This document shows, in pieces, positions 8,101 through 15,663 of a stretch of DNA of 29,651 nt. This DNA is from Chloroflexota bacterium (GTDB lineage Bacteria; Chloroflexota; Chloroflexia; QHBQ01; JADMIH01). A program made the position numbers and the translations under genes. Under the pieces are notes generated by a model. The model ran no database searches. It saw nothing but the letters and a program-made list of their open reading frames with translations, and was not told the origin of the DNA. Numbering within the stretch: position 1 is the first letter of the stretch; the number at the start of each line of letters is the position of its first letter. The stretch lies in contig JADMIH010000030.1 in the NCBI GenBank assembly GCA_015478675.1, forward strand, positions 1 through 29,651. The letters are read 5' to 3'.

Positions 8101-9001
8101 ATCGGACAACCAGGTTGCCGGTCTTCTCATCAATTAGCCCTATGGTACTTTGTTCCGCCTTCAGCACTCGCACTGCGTTGTTGACTATCATCATCAAAAG
8201 CTCATCAAGCTCTATGGCAGAGTTGACAGCCCTGAGGCCATTCTGTAGCAGGTCGCGGCGCAGCACTTGTGCTGACAAAACGTCGGCAGCGTGTTCAGCC
8301 TCTATACGTGCGGCTTCCAGTATCCTGGTGATGTCTACTTCCTGGGATCTTCCCCGCAGCCAGATCGTATAGCTGAGCATCAGAAAGGAAACAACCACAG
8401 CTAGCACTTCGATGCCCTGAAGCGGGAGTAAATCGTTCCTGGTAGGCGCAAGAAGATAGTTAGTATTAAATAGCGCCCCGGCCAGGGCGGCTGTCAATAC
8501 GATTATAGGGGTCAGTCTGCCCGCCAGTTGCTCAACCAGCCGGATACTCGCAAGCGCCAATAGAAACGGCGTCACCACTTCTCCGCCGCGCGCGTACAAC
8601 AATAACACCCCACCGGCGAAAGTTACATCGGCTGTCACGTTGAGTAATACAAGGGGGCTTCTATGCTCCCAGACTGGAGCGTCTAGAAAGGTGCTTACGC
8701 CGCGGGCGCGCGTTGCCCAGGAGTAGATATTGACCAGTAAGACCAGGGTATAAAAGAAGAACAGAGCCGTGCGCCCGAGCAACACTTCGCTGTTTGTGGG
8801 GTTGTCTAATACCGCAAATGCCCCCAGCGCGAGCATTACGAGCATAAAGGGCACGTCGAACCATGCGCGTCTGTGTGGAGCGCGCAATAATTTCCTGTAG
8901 AACGCGGGCGACAATTCAACATGGTTAGCCACCGGCTCTTGTTGGCGCACGAACATCGAGCGTCGCCCCCGGACAGTTGTATCTTTAAATTCATCCTCCA
9001 T
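5132..9001 (-). CDS. Membrane-bound multi-GAF hybrid-length sensor histidine kinase
   Basis: A 1289-aa sensor kinase. The N-terminal ~215 residues contain several hydrophobic segments (for example TALFFFYTLVLLVNIYSWA, FLLALASIRLVEQLAG). Four GAF-type domains follow, at about 250-407, 427-563, 575-733 and 747-912, then a PAS-like domain (about 918-1037, EAVVLSMSNGVIVVDSLLN). HisKA follows with the phosphoacceptor H1051 (SHELRTPLN), then a HATPase_c domain with N box (DNVLDNAAKF), G1 (DTGCGIP), F box (FDRFFQAD) and G2 (GQGLGLAI). All core kinase motifs look intact, so it should be active. There is no receiver domain and no response regulator nearby, so its partner is unknown. The ATG at 9001 has GGAG 6 nt upstream. 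Its place beside the polysaccharide locus makes control of that locus a reasonable guess, not shown. Confidence 0.9.
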   Translation of the reverse strand: MEDEFKDTTVRGRRSMFVRQQEPVANHVELSPAFYRKLLRAPHRRAWFDVPFMLVMLALGAFAVLDNPTNSEVLLGRTALFFFYTLVLLVNIYSWATRARGVSTFLDAPVWEHRSPLVLLNVTADVTFAGGVLLLYARGGEVVTPFLLALASIRLVEQLAGRLTPIIVLTAALAGALFNTNYLLAPTRNDLLPLQGIEVLAVVVSFLMLSYTIWLRGRSQEVDITRILEAARIEAEHAADVLSAQVLRRDLLQNGLRAVNSAIELDELLMMIVNNAVRVLKAEQSTIGLIDEKTGNLVVRCATGIDSSELKGRYFLPGVGVAGWVTQHGVPALINDVFTDPRYVSLGNSPLTGRSTRSMLCVPLIIEQKVIGALSVTHSMPDVLTEDDQGLITSFAEQAAMAVYKSQLLAQRTRQRNELRRRKELITSLNLVTRSVLSSLDLPEVLDTIIARMGELVTFDRAFIYLRNERTDELQLSALAGKDPCPASPELRGGSTVMKWWEQAPRSPMAHWRSDDMYILCLRLINGKDALGYILLARVESRPFKDEERRAARQLADAATIAIIKARLFSQVTSQQHQATALYRLMLSVNGAPDRKELAKVVCRELRQITGAKASALLMEDSEQARITVWATDGKWAAKEMSGVSLQAHGDLFLSSVLTALNKSEPLDLVLIQNTPQQLKEILGASEYVTIPLASAGRIYGLLVMEPKSAPAITDEVKETVRLAVSHSTVALERAELLEARMRSMRQSNMLYSIATQVQESLESTSIVDMMLQGALRALPIHSCELYLLDESRTHLQKHSEALAQQAPAAQPPLGPKEVALDSNSALFEVLHSSSLMIADLDDEEDHSTGPQGLTAEGAYLNRPVVLARLMSSEEALGVVRFTTSVPPEEFVRTCTTFCNTLLTHAGGALERSHLYAELIDSKRRLEAVVLSMSNGVIVVDSLLNVIISNSVAGCLLNVPGGMNNKRSLADLADDTGLLEMARRCIRHSQQESKDLTLTLDGEARTYEATVNPIMGAGNGDVFGAVLMLRDVTIPRANERAKSDFLSMISHELRTPLNSMYGFLDIALSGKTGPLTELQTDFLSTAKQETVVLKRLINDLLDYSRLQSRTLHMEMEPLDLSSLLARVIRSASARLAEDELTIKSDVPRGLVVIGDEVRLQQVFDNVLDNAAKFTDPGGEIVFSCRADGERITISISDTGCGIPPSQLDAIFDRFFQADNHSKRRKRGQGLGLAICKNIVEAHNGLIRVESSLGVGTTMYIEVPQITPAGGLLGGTLLVEDAELMETLAN

Positions 9002-9016
9002 CTTACACTCCAGCTG

Positions 9017-9044
9017 CTTATATAATGATAGTGCCAGCTGCCAA
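9017..9044 (-). promoter_or_regulatory. Sigma70-like promoter of the histidine kinase gene
   Basis: On the reverse strand TTGGCA (9039-9044) and TATAAG (9017-9022) are spaced 16 bp. Initiation would fall near 9010, leaving a very short leader that just includes the GGAG at 9008-9011. The fit of the boxes is good, but the leader is unusually short, so a further upstream start is possible. Confidence 0.4.
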
Positions 9045-9519
9045 TGCTCCGTATATGTGTGGCGAGCAAAACCGAACCGGTGCTTAGTAGAGAGCTAAAC
9101 GGCGCTTTGTGTGAGCAGCTACTTCTATTTTTACCAGCAACGAGGATGTAAGATGATCGCTAGAATGGGTAGATCTGCAATCATACAATACAACCCAATT
9201 CTTGCAATCTCATGAAAAAGCGTGAGTGTTCAGAATAGGGGTGTAGTGGTGTCCCATGTCCCTCGCCCCAACCCCCCTCTCCCTTCATAGGAGAAGAGCT
9301 ATATCCCTTGGCACTCAGCAGGAGTAAAGCCCCCTCTCCCACAAGGGGTGAGGGGGCTTGGGGTGAGGGTGCGTAAGGGTAGGTGAGGAGGGTACGCCTC
9401 CACAGCTACTCCTTGAAGATTGCTACACCCTAACTCTACACAGTTACCTGCCTCCTTGTTTGTTGCGTATCTTTTCCCGGCCGCCAGCTACGTACGGTGC
9501 GCGCTTTCCTTGAGGCTCA
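9045..9519. other. Intergenic region around the C/G-rich palindrome
   Basis: About 475 bases between the histidine kinase promoter and the end of group A of the polysaccharide genes. Apart from the palindrome at 9260-9369 I see no gene, tRNA or clear regulatory motif. No other terminator was found for the genes ending at 9520. Confidence 0.5.
9260..9369. repeat. Imperfect inverted repeat of the CCCTCACCCC type
   Basis: The left arm, beginning CCCTCGCCCCAACCCCCC and continuing to GGAG, pairs imperfectly with the right arm near 9330-9369, whose reverse complement begins CCCTCACCCCAAGCCCCC. About 35 bases lie between the arms. C/G-rich palindromes of this wording are common as dispersed intergenic repeats in many bacterial genomes (general knowledge). 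The element lies 150 bp after the methyltransferase stop at 9520 and could also fold as a transcription stop. No transposase is present. Confidence 0.6.
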
Positions 9520-10215
9520 TCAAATGGTGAACGTGCGTCGAGGACTACCCACCCCTATAGTCCCGTCAACGAATCGTCGAGTAAAGGCGATCCCAAGCTC
9601 TTGCTCCCACATTCGCATGATCTCTTGCTCACCGCGACGGTTGATGTCGTCGAGTATTACTGTGTAGTCCTTCGCCAATGCCTCTTTGAAAAATGGAACG
9701 GCGGGATAGCGTGCGTAGCGCAACTCCTTGCCGTAAGCTGGAGGTCCATCCACAATTAGCAGGTCAATGTCGCGGCTGTCTGTCAGGCACTGGAGCTTGT
9801 CTTCATCGTACCACAGATTACCATCAAGAGAATGTGAAGTTTTGGCTAGGGGCGCATATATTACTGAAACATGGTCGCTCAGGTGCTCTGCTTCCAGAGC
9901 CCGGTTCATTATCGATGCCCAGCTGGCATCGTGCTCAATAGTGAATAGGTGGCCTCCGCGCCCCCTCAATAGCCGGCCGATATAGAACGACGACACGCCG
10001 CCACCGCATTCCACTATGCGTGAGCGGTTATTAATCACGATGTCATTCAACACCGCGGCGATTGCACTTGGGCGCATTGCTGCTTGACTCCAGGGCAAGT
10101 AGCTCGAGGAAAGAGGCGCCAGTGCCTCCATAGCGAGCACGTCTCTGCGGTCTCGCAAACTGTCGAGCAGATACTTGTTGAGCACACGTTGAAAGTTATA
10201 AGATAGCGTGTTCAC
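9520..10215 (-). CDS. Class I SAM-dependent methyltransferase
   Basis: A 231-aa protein with a Rossmann methyltransferase core: motif I IVECGGGVSSFYIGRLL (residues about 67-83), an acidic strand end HLFTIEHDASW, DLLIVDGPPAYGKE (about 151-164) and TVILDDINRRGEQEI. This pattern fits the Methyltransf_24-like O-methyltransferases found in sugar and surface-polysaccharide clusters; the substrate cannot be read from sequence. The start is a GTG at 10215 with a moderate GGGAAGG about 7 nt upstream. It is the last gene of a four-gene reverse-strand group, 45 bp after the GT4 gene, so it probably methylates a sugar of the same glycan. Confidence 0.8.
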   Translation of the reverse strand: MNTLSYNFQRVLNKYLLDSLRDRRDVLAMEALAPLSSSYLPWSQAAMRPSAIAAVLNDIVINNRSRIVECGGGVSSFYIGRLLRGRGGHLFTIEHDASWASIMNRALEAEHLSDHVSVIYAPLAKTSHSLDGNLWYDEDKLQCLTDSRDIDLLIVDGPPAYGKELRYARYPAVPFFKEALAKDYTVILDDINRRGEQEIMRMWEQELGIAFTRRFVDGTIGVGSPRRTFTI

Positions 10216-10260
10216 TTGCTTACCTTCCCCTACCTTTACATTGTGTTTGCATATACGTCT

Positions 10261-11505
10261 TTATTTCTCAACCGCAGGGCGCATCTCTACTTCGTAGCCT
10301 ATACACCCTCTGTTATCGATCATGGCTTCGTATATAGTTGAAAAGCCTACTGCCACCTGTGCCTCATCGAACAATGTTTCGGCGCGCCTGCGACCTGCTC
10401 TCCCCATCCGCTCGCGCATCTCGCGGTCAGATGCTAGTTTAACGATCCTGCTCGCAAGCGCTTCCGGCGATTTTGGAGGTGCGAGGAAACCTGTGACCTG
10501 ATCGACTATTTGTTCCCGTATTCCGCCTGAGTCGGCTCCAATCGTTGGCTTGGCTCCTGCCATCGCTTCTGTGACGGCCAGATTCCAGGCATCCTCTATA
10601 GAAGGCATCACAGCAATATCACAGGCGGCGACCAGCTGTGCAGCTTCAGGCCGTGCCTCGGCAATAATCAGGCTGTCCGCTAAACCCTCATCGCTACGAA
10701 TCTGCTCCAGTTCAGCCCTGTAGCTGTCGAAGGGCCCGTTATATCGTGGGTCTTCCCACCCCACGAGCAACAGGCGGAGGTTTGAAACCTGCTGCCGTGC
10801 CAGGCTAAAGGCCCGTATCGTGTCTTCCTGCCGTTTTTGCTGGATGAGGCGCGCCAACTGCAATATAAGCACCTCCTCATCGGCGATCTTGTACTCTCTA
10901 CGCATTTCCATCCCATTAACGCCTGGGTGGAACCGTTCGCAATCCACTCCGTTCACAACCACATCCACTTTCATGCCTGGAGAGTGTTCTTGTACGCGGT
11001 CGGCGAGAAAACGAGATACAGCCACGCTGTGATTGGCGTGGCGAGCTACCAGCCTTTCGGCAAAGCCGCGCATTCCCTGGTAGCGGCCCGGTATGACATG
11101 GTAGTGCAGTATGAGGCGCGCCCCTGAGAGCCGTGCCAGAAGCAGACCCAGTATGCCCACACGGGGCGCGGCTGAGCACTGTATTATATCTATCCCTTCG
11201 CGTCTGATGAATCTCACCAGGGCTGCCACGCTGGCCGGTAGGCGCACTCCCGAACGAAGCGCTTGTGCCAGGCCAGCACGCAAAGCGTATCCAAACTTCC
11301 ACTGCTTGATATCGACCCCTTCTGCTTCGCTCAGTCCCAGTTCGCCTTCAACGTCGCTGTTCAGCACCAGGTAGGGCGCAAAGCGTGTACGGTCAAGGTA
11401 CCGAATTATCTGTGAGTAGACGGTCATCTCCGGCCCAAGAAACTCGTTGGGATAGAAGAAGAGCACCTTTATTTTCCTCTGAGAGCTATCGTTGCGCACC
11501 GGCAT
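10261..11505 (-). CDS. GT4-family glycosyltransferase
   Basis: A 414-aa GT-B glycosyltransferase. The N-terminal half has the Rossmann acceptor domain (IKVLFFYPNEF, then IIQCSAAPRVGILG). The C-terminal half has VVNGVDCERFHP, ILQLARLIQQKRQEDTIRAF and the nucleotide-sugar site MPSIEDAWNLAVTEAMAGAK followed by GGIREQI. The spacing of acidic residues at the donor site reads D-x7-E (EDAWNLAVTE) rather than the common E-x7-E. The ATG at 11505 has AAGGAG only 3 nt upstream; the in-frame GTG at 11499 would have 9 nt spacing and may be the true start. It sits 25 bp after the sugar-1-P transferase gene and probably adds an early sugar to its lipid-linked product. Confidence 0.88.
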   Translation of the reverse strand: MPVRNDSSQRKIKVLFFYPNEFLGPEMTVYSQIIRYLDRTRFAPYLVLNSDVEGELGLSEAEGVDIKQWKFGYALRAGLAQALRSGVRLPASVAALVRFIRREGIDIIQCSAAPRVGILGLLLARLSGARLILHYHVIPGRYQGMRGFAERLVARHANHSVAVSRFLADRVQEHSPGMKVDVVVNGVDCERFHPGVNGMEMRREYKIADEEVLILQLARLIQQKRQEDTIRAFSLARQQVSNLRLLLVGWEDPRYNGPFDSYRAELEQIRSDEGLADSLIIAEARPEAAQLVAACDIAVMPSIEDAWNLAVTEAMAGAKPTIGADSGGIREQIVDQVTGFLAPPKSPEALASRIVKLASDREMRERMGRAGRRRAETLFDEAQVAVGFSTIYEAMIDNRGCIGYEVEMRPAVEK

Positions 11506-11530
11506 GAACTCCTTACACTTCTGGTGTCTA

Positions 11531-13195
11531 CTAATATGCCCCTTCCCTCTTCACAAGAACCGGGAGCGTGCGCAGAATCACCGTGAGGTCGAGTGACAAA
11601 GACCAACTTTCGGCATAGTAGAGGTCAAGCTTGACCATCTCGTCGAACGAAAGATTTGATCTGCCGCTAACCTGCCACAACCCTGTCAGCCCTGGTGTCA
11701 CCTCCAGGCGCTTGTGGTGCCACTCGTCATACCTGGCAACTTCGGCAGGTATAGGGGGGCGCGGGCCGACCCAGCTCATCTCGCCCTTCAATATATTGAA
11801 TATCTGCGGCAGCTCATCGAGAGAGGCGCGCCGCAATACTTTACCCACAGCTGTGATGCGTGGATCATCTTTCATCTTGAAGATAGGGCCATCCACTTCA
11901 TTCAGGTGCCGTATCTCATCAAGGCGCTTCTCGGCGTCCTGGTACATAGAACGAAACTTATAGCAGGTGAAGAGACGCCCTCCTTTACCTACGCGTTGCT
12001 GGCGGAAAAATATAGGGCCGGGTGAGCTGCTCCTGATCACAGCTGCGATTATTAGCATAGGAACCGCCATGATTGCCAGCATGCCCGCAGCCAGTGTCAG
12101 ATCGAGCAATCGCTTCAGGAACAGGTTGAATCCGCGAAGCGCCACATCTTTAACGCCAATAAGCGGCACGCCGTTGAGCGCATCCATGCGCACTTCGCTG
12201 AAGTGCATCTCAAAAAGGTCGGGCACCAGCCTGAATTCTATTCCACACTCGCGACAGCTGTCTACTATGCTCAATATTTGAGCATGATGGGTAGCAGGTA
12301 GGGCTACAACTACTTCATGCAAAGGCCATTCTCTCCGGCAAATAATTCCCTGCGCGTCCTTCAAGTCACCCAATCTCCGCAACCTGCCTCCCAGGCGGCT
12401 ATTGATTGGCACTTTCCAGTTGAAGGTACCGTGCTCATGGTCGCTATCAGCAACGTACCCGATCAGTTCGTAGCCGAGGCTGGTCCTCTCCACAATGTCC
12501 TTCATGATACGTTGGGCTGCCACGCCTGCGCCTACCACCAGTACCCGCCTTATATTGATTCCTCGCTGCCAGATTTTCACGCGAAGTCCACGATAGAGAA
12601 GGCGCTCAGTAGCAAAGATGGCGATGGTGCTCAGCCACAGAAAGAGAAGGAGCAGCCTGCTCGGCAAAGTAGCGCTAAATAGGAGAGTACCCAGCACCAG
12701 AAGCGACATGCTTGTAAGGGCTGCGCTGGAAATTACTCGCATGTGGGCGAGCCAGGAAGCGCCTCTGGGTAGGGCGTACAGGCCCCGCATCTGAAACCAC
12801 AGCATGCTGGTAGCCACATAGGTGAGCAGATAGTATAGGATAAAGGCCTGGAGAGGGAGGTTTGATGCGGCTGTGCCTGTGGAACCCCCAAGCTCCACTT
12901 CGAACCTTAGCCAGTAGGCAGTGAGCGATGCAATCACCAGGAGCATTCCGTCACCCAGAACCCGCGCTGCCAGCAGTGCTACTCTGAGGCGGCGCGCGCG
13001 CTCGGCGCTTTCGCCTGGAACAGCCTTTGTGACGAGCGGAAGAGTTAGAAGCGAGCTACTTCCCCCACTGCTGGTGCGAGAAATAGACCGGTTCTCCGCA
13101 GCCGCCATACCGGATGGCGCGACGTAGGAGGCCGCGCCGGAGTCGTGGGGCGGCTCGGATAGAAGCGAATCAGCTTTGTACGTAGGGGCTTGCAT
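11531..13195 (-). CDS. Polyprenyl-phosphate sugar-1-phosphate transferase (WbaP/WcaJ-like)
   Basis: A 554-aa initiating enzyme of lipid-linked polysaccharide synthesis: it transfers a sugar-1-phosphate from a nucleotide sugar to a polyprenyl phosphate in the membrane. The N-terminal ~75-205 contains several membrane helices (for example FILYYLLTYVATSMLWF, LLLLFLWLSTIAIFATE). A nucleotide-binding-like CoA_binding_3 segment follows (RRVLVVGAGVAAQRIM). A membrane re-entry helix (LLDLTLAAGMLAIMAVPML) precedes the catalytic domain with GPIFFRQQRVGKGG, CYKFRSMYQDAE, LRRASLDELPQIFNIL, MSWVGPRPP and TPGLTGLWQVSGR. All are typical of the family and full length. No strong ribosome binding site is visible, so coupling to the gene 33 bp upstream is possible. 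The sugar specificity (Gal, Glc or other) is not readable. Confidence 0.93.
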   Translation of the reverse strand: MQAPTYKADSLLSEPPHDSGAASYVAPSGMAAAENRSISRTSSGGSSSLLTLPLVTKAVPGESAERARRLRVALLAARVLGDGMLLVIASLTAYWLRFEVELGGSTGTAASNLPLQAFILYYLLTYVATSMLWFQMRGLYALPRGASWLAHMRVISSAALTSMSLLVLGTLLFSATLPSRLLLLFLWLSTIAIFATERLLYRGLRVKIWQRGINIRRVLVVGAGVAAQRIMKDIVERTSLGYELIGYVADSDHEHGTFNWKVPINSRLGGRLRRLGDLKDAQGIICRREWPLHEVVVALPATHHAQILSIVDSCRECGIEFRLVPDLFEMHFSEVRMDALNGVPLIGVKDVALRGFNLFLKRLLDLTLAAGMLAIMAVPMLIIAAVIRSSSPGPIFFRQQRVGKGGRLFTCYKFRSMYQDAEKRLDEIRHLNEVDGPIFKMKDDPRITAVGKVLRRASLDELPQIFNILKGEMSWVGPRPPIPAEVARYDEWHHKRLEVTPGLTGLWQVSGRSNLSFDEMVKLDLYYAESWSLSLDLTVILRTLPVLVKREGAY

Positions 13196-13228
13196 ATCTG
13201 CCGTATTCTCGCCGTTGGATTAGAGGGA

Positions 13229-13987
13229 TTATAAGTGCTGTATGACGCGTGCTGGTACACCCATCACCATTGTGTTGGGTGGTACATTCTTGGTGACCAG
13301 GCTGCATGCCGCCACCACCGAGCCGCGCCCTACCGTCACGCCTTTCATTATCATGCACCTGTTGCCCAGCCACACATCGTCCTCAATAAATATCGGCTCG
13401 GCATCCATATTCCAGGACCGATCAGACAGGTTATGGAAGTTACAGTCCATGATGTTCACATAGGTGCCTATCAGGCAATTGCGCCCGATGCTTATAGCGC
13501 TGGCAGCCGAGATTGAAGTCCCGTAATTTATGGTAGTGCCTTCACCGATCTCGATCTTGCCGCCCTTCCAGGAAACTAGCTCGCTTGTAGCAGTTTCAGA
13601 CCTGAAGCGCACCCGGTCTGCTATGCTGATTACACCCTCATTGTGCACTCGGACCTTGCCTCGTACCCTTACCCACTTGCCCAGGGTGTCGCAGCGTCGC
13701 AGCTGAAAATGTGCCAGCACGATCTGGCGGGTTACGCTGAGCAGCCACATAGGGCCGTGCGAAGTTAATGCCGTCCGCAGAGAGGTCGGTATAACCGGAT
13801 CATGCAACTCGGCTGGGATCCCGCCGGTGTGTGCAGCGAAAGCAGCCACAGAATTGTCCAACTCATCGTTGGGCGGCATGCAGGTATTTCGGGCAAGGTC
13901 GCCTGGTGCGGAGGGCCTGGTGAGACCAAATGAAATAGGAGTGATAGCGAAAGTAGTTGAGGGGCCGTTAGCAGGTTCATTATTCAT
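13229..13987 (-). CDS. Hexapeptide-repeat (LbH) acyltransferase
   Basis: A 252-aa protein. The C-terminal half (about 105-250) is a left-handed beta-helix acyltransferase of the WcaF / maltose-O-acetyltransferase kind: repeated [IV]-x-[IV]-G steps in ISIADRVRFRS, IEIGEGTTINYG, ISIGRNCLIGTYV, then IFIEDDVWLGNRCMIMKGVTVG and NTMVMGVPARVI. The HNLSDR loop after DCNF carries a candidate catalytic His. The N-terminal ~90 residues are unrelated and possibly flexible. The ATG at 13987 has GGAG 7 nt upstream. As first gene of reverse-strand group A, it probably O-acetylates (or otherwise acylates) a sugar in the pathway set up by the next gene. Confidence 0.85.
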   Translation of the reverse strand: MNNEPANGPSTTFAITPISFGLTRPSAPGDLARNTCMPPNDELDNSVAAFAAHTGGIPAELHDPVIPTSLRTALTSHGPMWLLSVTRQIVLAHFQLRRCDTLGKWVRVRGKVRVHNEGVISIADRVRFRSETATSELVSWKGGKIEIGEGTTINYGTSISAASAISIGRNCLIGTYVNIMDCNFHNLSDRSWNMDAEPIFIEDDVWLGNRCMIMKGVTVGRGSVVAACSLVTKNVPPNTMVMGVPARVIQHL

Positions 13988-14531
13988 GATGCGTCTCCGA
14001 TGATAACGCTTTCATAATTTATTGCTGTCTTTGACAAGGCGAAGATCAACTCTTCAAACAGTAATCTTACAGGATCAGGCTTATCGCAACGTGAACGGGC
14101 GCGCGGTTAGCAGTTACAGTTCTGTCACTACTCTGACGCCGCCTGCTCGTGATGCATTGCGCAATTCTCTTTGCAGCTCGTACGAAAGTACCTGCGACCT
14201 TTATTCTTGCAATTTTATAAGGATGACCCCTTTTATAGTATCTTGCACGACTGTCATCGTGTAACGATTCCCATTGTGCTTAACAGGCGCGACCTCTTTC
14301 AAAAAGGTTCACATTTACCCTCTTCTAACTTCAGGAGCCGGTAACCTGTGCTTGCTACTATTGTCGTAACTATGGTTTCCGGTGCTCCCCACGTCTTCCA
14401 GGTAGGTACGTCAGGTGAGGGCCCTAAAAAGCCGCTCGCCTTTGGCATTCCCCAACCCCCTCTATGTCTGCACCGACCCGGCCGCCATTCTTAGTCCAAT
14501 AGACCTGGTTATTTCTGAACGGAGGTATGGT
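13988..14531. other. Divergent intergenic region between polysaccharide groups A and B
   Basis: A 544-bp stretch from which the reverse-strand acyltransferase group and the forward WecG-like group are both read. On the reverse strand a TTGTCA (near 14029-14034) is followed by A/T-rich sequence containing TATGAA, but at 15-bp spacing. An A/T-rich TACTATAAAA lies around 14230-14240 without a good -35. No convincing forward promoter pair was found. An in-frame ATG at 14415 would extend the WecG-like protein by 39 residues into this region but lacks a ribosome binding site. No small gene is supported. Confidence 0.45.
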
Positions 14532-15407
14532 ATGAACGTCATGCACAGGCAGGTAGGTATGCTGGGCGCCTATGTGGACTGCGTGACGCTCGCCGAGGCG
14601 ACGCAGCGAGCGTGTGAATTTATTGAGTCGGGCCTTCCCCACCAGGTGGTAACGGTTAATGTAGACTTTGTACGGCAGGCACAGAAGGACAAAGAGTTCC
14701 TGGGCGTGATCAACCGCAGCGCACTGGCAATCGCTGATGGCATGCCTTTGGTGTGGGCGTCTCAATGGTTGGGCGACAAACTACCGGAGCGCGTGACAGG
14801 GGTGGAGCTGGTGGAGCAATGTTGCAGCTTCGCGTCAGAGAAAAACTACCGCGTTTTCTTGTTGGGTGGTGAGGAAGGGGTGGCGCAAGGTGCCGCATCT
14901 GTGCTCACCGAGCGACATCCTGGCCTACAGGTTGTAGGAGCCTATTCGCCGCCGATTGGCCCTTTTTCCGAAGAGGAAGACAACAAAATGGTCAGGATGA
15001 TCTCTGAGGCCCGGCCCGATATCCTGCTGGTTGCCTTCGGCGCTCCTAAACAAGACCTATGGATCTCCACTCACCAGCACCAGCTCTCGGTGCCTCTGGC
15101 TCTCGGGGTTGGCGGTGTCTTCAATTTTGTGACAGGCCGCGTCAAGCGCGCCCCTTCGTGGATGCAAGATCGTGGCCTGGAGTGGCTTTACAGGGTTATC
15201 CAGGAACCGGGTCGGCTCTGGCGACGTTATTTCGTACAGGACCTACCCGTTGTAACCAGACTGCTCTTTGTCGCATTGCAGTTGCGAATCGCCGCTTTGT
15301 TTTTGGCCCCGATGACCGTTCTACAGCCTCAACCTGAAGTGATGGAGCCTCTAACGAGCCAACTGCCGGCAGCAACCACCCACTATCATTCTGATACAAC
15401 CACCTGA
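14532..15407 (+). CDS. WecG/TagA/CpsF-family glycosyltransferase
   Basis: A 291-aa GT26 enzyme, a family that transfers N-acetylmannosamine(uronic acid) or related sugars to lipid-linked intermediates. Family signatures in order: VTVNVDFVRQAQKD, ALAIADGMPLVWASQWLG with ERVTGVEL, FLLGGEEGVAQGAA, LLVAFGAPKQDLWI, LGVGGVFNFVTGRVKRAPSWM and GLEWLYRVIQEPGRLWRRY. The ATG at 14532 is chosen because GGAGG (14521-14525) is 6 nt upstream. The tail after residue ~255 (hydrophobic LLFVALQLRIAALFLAPM, then polar) may attach the enzyme to the membrane. It leads forward group B and is followed by a hairpin. It probably adds an early sugar after the polyprenyl-phosphate transferase. Confidence 0.92.
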   Translation: MNVMHRQVGMLGAYVDCVTLAEATQRACEFIESGLPHQVVTVNVDFVRQAQKDKEFLGVINRSALAIADGMPLVWASQWLGDKLPERVTGVELVEQCCSFASEKNYRVFLLGGEEGVAQGAASVLTERHPGLQVVGAYSPPIGPFSEEEDNKMVRMISEARPDILLVAFGAPKQDLWISTHQHQLSVPLALGVGGVFNFVTGRVKRAPSWMQDRGLEWLYRVIQEPGRLWRRYFVQDLPVVTRLLFVALQLRIAALFLAPMTVLQPQPEVMEPLTSQLPAATTHYHSDTTT

Positions 15408-15420
15408 TGACGATAATAGA

Positions 15421-15466
15421 GATAGTACAGGCTTAGCGGGTGTATTCCCTGCCTGGTTGTACTATC
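15421..15466 (+). terminator. Hairpin after the WecG-like gene
   Basis: GATAGTAC pairs with GTACTATC, with an inner AGGC/GCCT pairing, 13 bp after the stop at 15407. The tail (TTCGTTG) is only weakly T-rich, so termination may be partial. Confidence 0.55.
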
Positions 15467-15564
15467 TTCGTTGCCGTGTACCCGTTGCTCCGGGTTCATT
15501 ATATTTCGTATTTGTAAGGGTGTTTGCTGCGCCAGTTCATTTATAGTTCACCCTGCACCGTTAC

Positions 15565-15570
15565 TATAAT
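15565..15570 (+). promoter_or_regulatory. Candidate -10 box for the large deacetylase gene
   Basis: A perfect TATAAT (in TTACTATAATTATG) lies about 95 bp before the ATG at 15664. The bases at the expected -35 position (TTATAG/TATAGT) are poor, so this is a candidate only. It would give transcription independent of the WecG-like gene, which ends in a hairpin. Confidence 0.35.
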
Positions 15571-15663
15571 TATGACAGGCTGCGAAAGCCTACAGTCGGC
15601 TCCTTGCCCAGTACTCTTCAGGGCGCGCTCCCTGAAAACTACTTGAATTGCGAGACATGTCCA

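Noticed and set aside
9240..9400. The repeated C/G-rich sequence as part of a CRISPR array
   Set aside because: There are only two arms in inverted orientation, with no regularly spaced direct repeats or cas genes.
14415..14531. N-terminal extension of the WecG-like protein from an ATG at 14415
   Set aside because: It has no ribosome binding site, while GGAGG precedes the ATG at 14532; the extension has no match to the family.
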